64,000 nt of DNA from contig NZ_JBEPAK010000001.1 of assembly GCF_040298565.1 (NCBI RefSeq), positions 77,205 through 141,204 of the forward strand. The letters run 5' to 3'. The notes beneath the pieces are model-generated. The model was not told where the DNA came from and did not search any database. It saw only the letters and a list, made by a program, of their open reading frames with translations. The translations under genes were made by a program, and so were the position numbers. Of the stretch, positions 52,091 to 58,719 are shown piece after piece (position 1 is the first letter of the stretch; each line of letters opens with the position of its first letter). The DNA is from Kitasatospora sp040298565. Lineage in GTDB: Bacteria; Actinomycetota; Actinomycetes; Streptomycetales; Streptomycetaceae.

Positions 52091-53737
52091 ATGAACACAG
52101 CTGGGGCGGAACGACGCCTCGTCGACGGACGCTTCGAGCTGCTCCAGCAGCTCGGTGGCGGCGGCATGGGCCTGGTCTGGCGGGCCCGGGACAACGCACT
52201 GCACCGCGAGGTGGTGCTCAAGGAGGTCCGACCGGCGGATCCGGCGATGGCCGCGGCCGACCCGGACGGCGAACGGGAGCTGCGCGAACGGGTGCTGCGC
52301 GAGGCCCGGGCGCTGGCCCGCCTCCAGCACCCCAACGTCGTGGTCATCCACCACATCGTGGACAGCCCCGAGCACCCCCACCCCTGGCTGGTGATGGAGC
52401 TGGTCAGCGGCGGCAGCCTGGCCGACCGGTTGGCGTACGGACCGCTCGGCGTGCCGGAGGCGGCCCGGCTCGGGCGCGGTGTGCTGTCCGCACTGCGCGC
52501 CGCCCACGCCGCCGGCATCCAGCACCGGGACGTCAAGCCCGGGAACGTGCTGCTGCGTCCCGACGGCACCCCGGTGCTCGCCGACTTCGGCATCGCCGCC
52601 GTCCAGGACGCGACCGCCCTGACCGCGACGGGCGCGCTGATCGGCTCGCCCGAGTACATCGCCCCGGAGCGGATCCGCGGTCAGGAGGGCGGCCCCTCCT
52701 CCGACCTGTGGTCGCTCGGCATGATGCTCTACGTCGCCGTCGAGGGCAGCCACCCGCTGCGCCGGGCGAGCACCCTGGCCACCCTGGCCGCCGTGCTCGA
52801 CGAGCCGCTGCCGCCCCCGGTCCGGGCCGGGCGCCTCGGGCCGCTGCTGGTCGCCCTGCTCGACAAGGACCCGGCACTGCGCCCGGACGCCGAGCAGCTC
52901 GACCGGGCGCTGGCGGAGGCCGAGTACGGGCCCCGCACACTGCCGCTGACGCCACCCGCCCCCGCGGTCCGGCCGGCGCCGCAGGACCGCATACCCACCG
53001 GCTTCCCGGTTTCCCCCACCGCGGTCCCGCCGTCCGCACCCGGCGTCCGCCGCAGCCGTGCCGCGATCGCCGCGGTGGCGGCCGGCGCCGTGGTGTTCGC
53101 CGGAGCCGGGGCGCTGTACCTGAGCCGCTCCGGCGGCGACCCGGGCGCCGCAGGGGCCAAGGCCCCGAGCGCCGCGACCGGGGCCGCCGTCAGCGGAGCC
53201 GCCGTCAGCGGGCCCGCGAACCCGTCCGGCGCGTCCTCGCCCTCCGCCGCCGGCCCGGCCGTCTCCGCACCGCCCCCGGCGGCCTCGACCGCCCCGGCGA
53301 ACCTGCTGACCCCGGAGGGCGTGCGCCGCACCGTCGCGGCCCTGCAGCCCTACGCGCCCGGCAACAAGGTCTTCGAGCTGACCGTCTACCCGGAGTACGC
53401 CATCGCCGAGGTCCCGACCTCGGCCGGCCCCAAGCTCTACGACCGGATCACCATCCGCGCCGGGAAGGTCACCAAGGAGGCCGGCGGGGAGGTGATCGGC
53501 GACGGCAAGGCCGTCGACCTGGCGCAGTACGACTGGGACGCGCTGCCCGGCCTGCTCCAACGCGCCCAGGCCACCCTGAACGTCCCCCAGCCGACCACCC
53601 GCTACCTGCTCGTCGACGCCGACATGTTCGACGACTCCCCCGCGCTCAAGGTCTACCTGGCCGACGACTACGGCACCGGCTACCTCGAGACGGATCCGAA
53701 GGGCACCACCAAGCGCAGCTATCCGCGCGGCTCCTGA
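52091..53737 (+). CDS. Serine/threonine protein kinase (PknB-type) with extracellular domain
   Basis: A 548-residue kinase. The N-terminal catalytic domain has the GGGGMGLVWRA loop, the VVLKEVRP lysine, HRDVKPGNVLL (catalytic loop), ADFGIA and GSPEYIAPE. A Pro-rich juxtamembrane segment, one membrane helix (AIAAVAAGAVVFAGAGALYL), an Ala/Ser/Pro-rich stalk and an extracellular domain of about 140 residues (VRRTVAALQPYAPGNKVFEL, FELTVYPEYAIAEVPT) follow. The outer domain is not PASTA and probably senses an envelope signal. The start is chosen from a -10 element 7 nt upstream. Confidence 0.92.
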   Translation: MNTAGAERRLVDGRFELLQQLGGGGMGLVWRARDNALHREVVLKEVRPADPAMAAADPDGERELRERVLREARALARLQHPNVVVIHHIVDSPEHPHPWLVMELVSGGSLADRLAYGPLGVPEAARLGRGVLSALRAAHAAGIQHRDVKPGNVLLRPDGTPVLADFGIAAVQDATALTATGALIGSPEYIAPERIRGQEGGPSSDLWSLGMMLYVAVEGSHPLRRASTLATLAAVLDEPLPPPVRAGRLGPLLVALLDKDPALRPDAEQLDRALAEAEYGPRTLPLTPPAPAVRPAPQDRIPTGFPVSPTAVPPSAPGVRRSRAAIAAVAAGAVVFAGAGALYLSRSGGDPGAAGAKAPSAATGAAVSGAAVSGPANPSGASSPSAAGPAVSAPPPAASTAPANLLTPEGVRRTVAALQPYAPGNKVFELTVYPEYAIAEVPTSAGPKLYDRITIRAGKVTKEAGGEVIGDGKAVDLAQYDWDALPGLLQRAQATLNVPQPTTRYLLVDADMFDDSPALKVYLADDYGTGYLETDPKGTTKRSYPRGS

Positions 53738-53744
53738 CCGCCGC

Positions 53745-55169
53745 TCAGGACGGCCGGACGCCCGCCTGCCGGAGCGCGGAACGCGCGGCCAGGACGCCGC
53801 ACAGCCCGTGCACCCCGGCGCCGGGCGGGGTGGCCGCGGAGCAGAGGAAGACGCCGGGGATCCCGGTGGCGTACGGGTCGAGGGCGGCGCGCGGGCGCAG
53901 CACGGTCTGCAGCGCCGTGTTGGCGCCCGTGGAGATGTCGCCGCCGACGTAGTTGGCGTTCTCCCGGGCCAGCCGGCCGGTCGACGTGACGGCCGTGGCG
54001 AGGACCCGCTCCCGGAAGCCGGGCGCGAACCGCTCGATCTGGGCGAGGACCGCCTCCGAGGCGTCCCCCCGGTAGCCGTGGGGCACGTGGGCGTAGGCGT
54101 ACACGGGGTGCACGTCGCCGCGCGATCGGCCGGGGTCGGCGAGGTACTGCTGCGCCACCAGGACGAAGGGGCGCTCGGGCATCCGGCCCGAGGCCGTCTC
54201 CCGTTCGGCGTGGGCGATCTCCTCCAGGGTGCCGCCGAGGTGGAGGGTGCCGGCCCGGCGGCAGTCCCGGTGGCGCCACGGGACGCCGCCGTCCACGGCG
54301 AAGTCCATCCGGAACGCCGCCGGGCCGTGCCGCCAGCGGCGGTAGGCGCGGTGGACCCGGGCGGGCAGCTCCGGCCCGCAGAGGTCCGCGGCCGCGCCGG
54401 GCGCGAGGTCCAGCAGGACGACGCGGAACGGCCACAGCTCGGCCAGCGAGCGCACCGGCCGCCCGGTCTCGATGCGTCCGCCGAGTTCGGCCAGCCGTGC
54501 CGCCAGGGCGGCGGTGATCCGGCCGGAGCCGCCCCGGGCGACCGGCCAGCCGCGGTGGTGGGCGGCCGCGAGCAGCAGCAGGCCGACGGCCGAGGTCAGC
54601 GGTCGGTCCAGCGGCTGGAAGGCGTGGGCGGCCGCGCCGGCGAACAGCGCCCGGGCCCGGTCGGTGCGCCAGCCGCGGGCGAGCAGGGTGGCGGGCCGGA
54701 CGGCCCTCAGTCCGAACCTTCCCAGCGTCACCGGGTGCCGGGGCAGCCGCAGCAGCGGGCGCAGGGCGTCCCCGGCCAGGGCGTCGAAGTCCGCGCCCAG
54801 CCGGCCGAACACCCGCTGCCAGGCTGCCGCGTCCGGCCCCAGCGCGCGGGCGGTCTCCGCCACCGACCGCACCGCCACCGCCGCGCCCCCGTCGTCGAGC
54901 GGGTGCGCCAGGTCCACCTCGGGCCAGGCCCACTCCAGCCCGTGCCGGGCGAGGTCGGCGGAGCACAGCAGGGCGGAGGCCATCGCGAAGGGGTGCACCG
55001 CCGAGCAGTGGTCGTGCAGCAGGCCCGGCAGGGTGGCCTCGCCGCTGCGGGCGCCGCCGCCGATCCGTTCGGCCGCCTCCAGCACCGTGACGGTCAGGCC
55101 CTGCTCGGCGAGGGTGACGGCGGCGGCCAGCCCGTTGGGGCCGGAACCGACGACGAGGGCCTCGCTCAC
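53745..55169 (-). CDS. CrtI/phytoene-dehydrogenase-like FAD oxidoreductase
   Basis: A 474-residue flavoprotein. The FAD motif is ALVVGSGPNGLAAAVTLAEQ, then VLEAAERIGGGARS. It has an ARGGSGRITAALAARLAELG middle motif and a C-terminal FLCSAATPPGAGVHGLCGVL. Such proteins are widespread relatives of carotenoid desaturases with mostly unknown substrates (RetSat/NOR-like). No other carotenoid genes are in the window. The GTG at 55169 has GGGAGG 5 nt upstream. It is convergent with the kinase gene, 7 bp apart. Confidence 0.88.
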   Translation of the reverse strand: MSEALVVGSGPNGLAAAVTLAEQGLTVTVLEAAERIGGGARSGEATLPGLLHDHCSAVHPFAMASALLCSADLARHGLEWAWPEVDLAHPLDDGGAAVAVRSVAETARALGPDAAAWQRVFGRLGADFDALAGDALRPLLRLPRHPVTLGRFGLRAVRPATLLARGWRTDRARALFAGAAAHAFQPLDRPLTSAVGLLLLAAAHHRGWPVARGGSGRITAALAARLAELGGRIETGRPVRSLAELWPFRVVLLDLAPGAAADLCGPELPARVHRAYRRWRHGPAAFRMDFAVDGGVPWRHRDCRRAGTLHLGGTLEEIAHAERETASGRMPERPFVLVAQQYLADPGRSRGDVHPVYAYAHVPHGYRGDASEAVLAQIERFAPGFRERVLATAVTSTGRLARENANYVGGDISTGANTALQTVLRPRAALDPYATGIPGVFLCSAATPPGAGVHGLCGVLAARSALRQAGVRPS

Positions 55170-55224
55170 GCCTGCCTCCCGGGCGGTCGCCCGGTACGGC
55201 CGGTGCGGCCGCGGCGCTGGTCCC

Positions 55225-55272
55225 GGACTCGGACTCGGGGCCGGACTCGGACTCGGGGCCGGACCCGCGGCC
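55225..55272. repeat. 18-nt tandem repeat, about 2.7 units
   Basis: GGACTCGGACTCGGGGCC at 55225-55242 and 55243-55260, with a diverged part to 55272, in the 139-bp spacer between two leftward genes. Confidence 0.75.
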
Positions 55273-55308
55273 GGGGCGCCGCCCCGGCGACCGGCACCGT
55301 CCGCCTCC

Positions 55309-56583
55309 TCAGGACTCCTCCAGCGGTGCGGCCTCGTCGGGCCGGAAGGAGCGGAACGGATCCTGCGCCGGGTCGTCGGCCTCGGCCCACCAGGGCTGCT
55401 CCGCGTCGTCGGCGCCGGCAGCGGTGTCGCGCGGCCTGTGGATGGCGCCGTGCAGGCGTTCCAGCACCTCGGGCGGCACGGACGCCGCGAGGTCGGTCAC
55501 GGCGCCGGCCCGCCCTCCGGAGCCGCGGGCCTTCCGCCGCGCCCGGTCCGCCGGGGCGGCCCTCCGCAGCCCGGGGACACCGTCGACGCCGGTGGCGTCG
55601 TACCGGGTGCCGAGGCTCTCCGAGGCGATCCGCGGGTGGTCCCCCAGGGCGATCGGCGAGGACAGCACGATCTGGTGGCCGCCGAACGGGCCGGCCAGCA
55701 CCGGCCAGGTCCGGTCGTTGCGGCACCGCTCGACGGCCCTGCGGGCCCAGTCCGGCGGGTTGGTGACCGACAGGAACCGGCCGTGCTCCAGGCCGAGCAG
55801 CAGGTGGACGAAGACCAGCGAGCGCGGCAGCGCCTCCTCCCGGCCGGCCCGCCGGGCCGGCGTCCAGTCGGAGGTGTTCTCCACCACCACCGTCAGGCGC
55901 TGCGCCCGGTACGGCCCGGGCAGTTCCTCGGCCCGCACCCGCACCAGGCCGTCGACCTGTTCGCACCGCCGCACCAGCCTTCCGACGGCCGCGCCCTGCC
56001 GGTGCACCAGCTCCGTCCTGCCGACACCCGGCAGCCGGAACGCCCGCTGCACCCCTTCGCCGCTCAGCTCGTCGATGTCCAGCAGGAGTTCGATCCGCTC
56101 CTCGACGCCCTCGTCCCGCTCGGGGAGGGCCCACTCGGCGACTTCCCGACCAGCGGGTTCCCGACCAGCGGGTTCCCGCCCGGTGGGGGGCCGCTCGGGG
56201 AGATCCAAACGCTCCGCGAGGTCGAACCCGCCGACCTCGAACCCGCCGGTCTCGACGGCCCGCTCCACGGTGCGCCGCTGGACGCGCAGGAAGCGCAGCT
56301 CGACGGCCAGCCGGTCGTCCCGGCGCGCCTCCATCACGCACTCGGTGCGCTGGTGGGAGTGCTCGCCGCCCTGCGCGGTGTACTCGGGCGGGACCAGGAC
56401 GCCGAACTGCCAGCGCAGCGCGTTCCCGGCTGTCGGCTCCCCGTACGGGTGGAGCGCGTAGTCCTCCAGCAGCACCGCGTCGGCGATCTGCCGGGCGGCG
56501 GCGAAGCCGCGCTCGATGCCCTCCGGGTAGCAGTTCGCAGGCTCGGCCCCGCCCGCCGCCGCGGTGGCCTGGATCTCACGCAT
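55309..56583 (-). CDS. Hypothetical protein (family resembling hydrogenase-cluster accessory proteins)
   Basis: A 424-residue soluble protein. A likely conserved N-terminal part reads ADAVLLEDYALHPYGEPTAG, then ALRWQFGVLVPPEY and GEHSHQRTECVMEA. The middle contains REPAG pentapeptide repeats (15-nt units near 56141-56181), and LTVVVENTSDWTPA, LVFVHLLLGLEHGRFLSVTN and GGHQIVLSSPIALGDHPRIA follow. The N-terminal pattern recalls proteins encoded in actinobacterial [NiFe]-hydrogenase clusters, but no hydrogenase gene is present and I assign no function. Its ATG overlaps the stop of a 46-residue ORF. Confidence 0.8.
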   Translation of the reverse strand: MREIQATAAAGGAEPANCYPEGIERGFAAARQIADAVLLEDYALHPYGEPTAGNALRWQFGVLVPPEYTAQGGEHSHQRTECVMEARRDDRLAVELRFLRVQRRTVERAVETGGFEVGGFDLAERLDLPERPPTGREPAGREPAGREVAEWALPERDEGVEERIELLLDIDELSGEGVQRAFRLPGVGRTELVHRQGAAVGRLVRRCEQVDGLVRVRAEELPGPYRAQRLTVVVENTSDWTPARRAGREEALPRSLVFVHLLLGLEHGRFLSVTNPPDWARRAVERCRNDRTWPVLAGPFGGHQIVLSSPIALGDHPRIASESLGTRYDATGVDGVPGLRRAAPADRARRKARGSGGRAGAVTDLAASVPPEVLERLHGAIHRPRDTAAGADDAEQPWWAEADDPAQDPFRSFRPDEAAPLEES

Positions 56584-56716
56584 CGTCGCCTCCCGGAAGG
56601 GCGGGGCCGGTCGGGAGCGGCGGGCCGGGCGGCGCCGCGGTGGCGATCTCCTCGCTGCTCGGTCGCCGCGCGGCGGGCGGTGGCACGGTGCCGCCGTCGG
56701 TCGGTGCAGCACCCAT
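56576..56716 (-). CDS. Small Pro-rich protein (46 aa), coupled to the downstream gene
   Basis: ATG at 56716 with AGGAGG 7 nt upstream; 46 residues, Pro/Ala-rich, no Cys and no hydrophobic helix (SSEEIATAAPPGPPLPTGPA). Its stop overlaps the ATG of the 424-residue protein by a few bases, so translation should be coupled. The strong ribosome site and the overlap are the evidence that it is real. No family recognised. Confidence 0.55.
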   Translation of the reverse strand: MGAAPTDGGTVPPPAARRPSSEEIATAAPPGPPLPTGPALPGGDDA

Positions 56717-56977
56717 CAGGACGCCTCCTCGGGTTCTCGGGACGGGGTCGTGCGGAAGGGCTCGGATCAAGTCATAGCAACGGTCCGGGCGGGTCGCCCG
56801 GTCCGAACGGTCGGGGTGGGCGACCGGGGGCGCCGGCGGGCGGGAGCCTCGGGGTCGGGTGCGCCGGCGGAGTCCGGGGTTCCGCGCTGCACCGTCCGGA
56901 GTAGCCCGGCGCCCCGGCCGCCCGCCGCCGCGCCGGACCGTGGCGGACCACGGCGGATCACGGCGGACCGCGCCGGA

Positions 56978-57409
56978 TCAGCCGACCGTCAGGGTGCCGT
57001 GCATGAACGGGTGGATGGTGCAGATGTACGGGTGGGTGCCCGACTGGGGCACGGTGAAGGTCCCGGTGGCACCGGCCGCGATCGTCCCCGTGTCGAAGGA
57101 CTTGTCGGAGGCGGTGAGGGTGTGCGGGACGGAGTCCTGGTTGACCACCGTGACGGTCTGACCGGGGCTCACCGTGAGGGCGGCCGGCTCGAACGCGAAG
57201 TTCCTGATCGTGACCTGGAGCGCGCCGCTGCTGCTGGGCACGGGCGACGAGGCGGTGGCGGCCGGGGAGGTGACCGCCGGGGAGCTCGCGGCCGGGGAGC
57301 GCGCGCCGGTCGTCGCGCCGCCGGAGGGCGTGCTGGAGCTGGAGCAGCCGGAGAGGACGACGGGGATCAGGAGCGCTGCTGCTGCCTGGAGTGGCCGGGG
57401 GGTGATCAC
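56978..57409 (-). CDS. Cupredoxin (plastocyanin-like) lipoprotein
   Basis: A 143-residue lipoprotein: lipobox PVVLSGCSSS, a Ser/Ala/Thr-rich linker to about residue 65, then a blue-copper domain. Copper ligands are His in DSVPHTLTA, and Cys, His and probably Met in PYICTIHPFMHGTL. It would carry electrons at the outer face of the membrane. The GTG at 57409 has GGAG 7 nt upstream. The preceding 362 bp to the SsgA-like gene hold an operator-like repeat cluster and no gene. Confidence 0.9.
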   Translation of the reverse strand: MITPRPLQAAAALLIPVVLSGCSSSSTPSGGATTGARSPAASSPAVTSPAATASSPVPSSSGALQVTIRNFAFEPAALTVSPGQTVTVVNQDSVPHTLTASDKSFDTGTIAAGATGTFTVPQSGTHPYICTIHPFMHGTLTVG

Positions 57410-57525
57410 GGACGGGCTCCGTTCGGAGAGGGGCTCGACGGGGGTGGCGGCGCGATGACGGGCCGCTTCCGTTCTCCTGCGGCGCGCGCCCGGCCGCAAC
57501 CGGGCCGGGCCCCGGGACGGCCCGC

Positions 57526-57558
57526 CGGTTCACGCGCGCGGGTGAACCCGGGTGAACC
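57526..57558. promoter_or_regulatory. Cluster of GGTGAACC-type elements
   Basis: GGTTCAC at 57526-57532 is the inverse of GTGAACC, which then occurs in two adjacent copies of GGGTGAACCC at 57539-57548 and 57549-57558. The cluster lies in the 362-bp gap between the divergent cupredoxin and SsgA-like genes. The rest of the gap shows nothing I can assign. Confidence 0.5.
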
Positions 57559-57771
57559 CGCGGCGTGGCCTTGACCCGGACCGGCGGTCGGGGGCGCTCC
57601 CGCCACTCGTTGCCCGTCCGCCCCTTCGCGGGGCGGCGCGGACGGTGGTGTGCGAAGGGGTTGTGGAGATGACGGCCCCACGGGGTGCACGGAAGCGCTT
57701 CGGGTAGGCGTCCCGCAGGTGTGCCGGCCCGTCCGGGGGCCGGTCCGTCGCGATCGAAGGAGGCCGAATCG

Positions 57772-58197
57772 ATGCAGACGTCCACGGTCCGCCCGATGCC
57801 CGTCACGTTCCCCGAGAGTGCGCTGCCCGACGTACCGGTCGACGCCGAACTGCGCTTCGACACGAGCCTTCCGTACGCGGCCTGCCTGGCGTTCCCGCTC
57901 TCCCCGTGCCAGTGCACCGACGACGGCGCCCGGGTGTGCTGGTACTTCAGCCGGGAACTGCTGAACGAGGGCCGTCACCAAGCCGTCGGCAGCGGCGACG
58001 TGAAGGTCCGTCCGGGCCCGGACGGCGAGGTCCTGATCACCCTTCGGGGGCCGACCGGCAACGCGGCCGTGCTCAGCGCCCCGGAGGACGTGGTCACCGC
58101 GTTCCTCTCGGAGTGCTTCGCCCTGGTGCCCCCCGGGTCGGAGTCCGACCACCTCGACCTCGACGCCGCCGTCACCCGGCTCCTCACCGCCGACTGA
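57772..58197 (+). CDS. SsgA-like protein (SALP), sporulation/cell-division family
   Basis: A 141-residue protein with the SALP pattern VPVDAELRFDTSLPYAACLA, then FPLSP, VCWYFSRELLNEGRHQAVGS, then GDVKVRP and VLSAPEDVVTAFLSECFALV. These actinomycete proteins steer septum placement and spore-wall formation (SsgB recruits FtsZ); which paralogue this is cannot be told. A clear AAGGAGG ribosome site precedes the ATG at 57772. Its presence supports a sporulating actinomycete. Confidence 0.92.
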   Translation: MQTSTVRPMPVTFPESALPDVPVDAELRFDTSLPYAACLAFPLSPCQCTDDGARVCWYFSRELLNEGRHQAVGSGDVKVRPGPDGEVLITLRGPTGNAAVLSAPEDVVTAFLSECFALVPPGSESDHLDLDAAVTRLLTAD

Positions 58198-58222
58198 TCC
58201 GCCCGCCCGGGGGGGCGTTCCG

Positions 58223-58228
58223 TAGAAT
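58223..58228 (+). promoter_or_regulatory. Possible -10 element for the cupin gene
   Basis: TAGAAT at 58223-58228, 45 bp before the TTG start of the cupin gene; no clear -35 was found. Confidence 0.35.
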
Positions 58229-58273
58229 CCGCAGGTCGTACCCGCCCTACCCACTCGCCTGCTGGAGGCCCCG

Positions 58274-58648
58274 TTGGCGCCCAACCCCGGGCCCGGTGTG
58301 CTCACCCACCTGGAGACCCTGCTCCGCGAGACGCCCCCCGACCGGAGCGGGGCGCTGTGGCGACTCGCCGAGGAGGGGCGCCAGCTGGACGCGAACATCG
58401 TCCGGCTGGCACCGCACGCCGAGGTCGCCGAGCACGTGGAGCCGGACCTCGACGTCCTCGTCCAGGTACTCGGCGGGAGCGGCCGCCTGGAGGCGGACGG
58501 CGGCCGCCAGCCCCTCGCCCCGGGTGCCACGGCCTGGCTGCCGCACGGCGCCCAGCGGGCCCTGGCCGCCGGGCCGGAGGGACTCCTGTACCTCACCGTC
58601 CACCGCCGCCGGCCCGGCCTCTCGATCCGCTCCGTTCCGCTCCCGTAG
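58274..58648 (+). CDS. Single-domain cupin protein
   Basis: A 124-residue protein with a conserved-barrel cupin: IVRLAPHAEVAEHVEPDLDV, LVQVLGGSGRLEADGGRQPL, APGATAWLPHGAQRALAAGP. The metal-binding His/Glu set is partial. The TTG at 58274 has GGAGG 5 nt upstream. Related small cupins are annotated as AraC-binding-like proteins; the role is unknown. It is convergent with the beta-propeller phosphoesterase gene. Confidence 0.8.
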   Translation: MAPNPGPGVLTHLETLLRETPPDRSGALWRLAEEGRQLDANIVRLAPHAEVAEHVEPDLDVLVQVLGGSGRLEADGGRQPLAPGATAWLPHGAQRALAAGPEGLLYLTVHRRRPGLSIRSVPLP

Positions 58649-58719
58649 GCCGACGGCGCCTGCCGGGCGCGTTCCCCGGGTGCCCGGGTGCCAAGGTGCC
58701 CTGGTGCCGGGGATCCAGC

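Noticed and set aside
53745..55169. Carotenoid biosynthesis cluster
   Set aside because: Only one CrtI-like oxidoreductase is present; no crtB, crtE or cyclase genes occur in the window.
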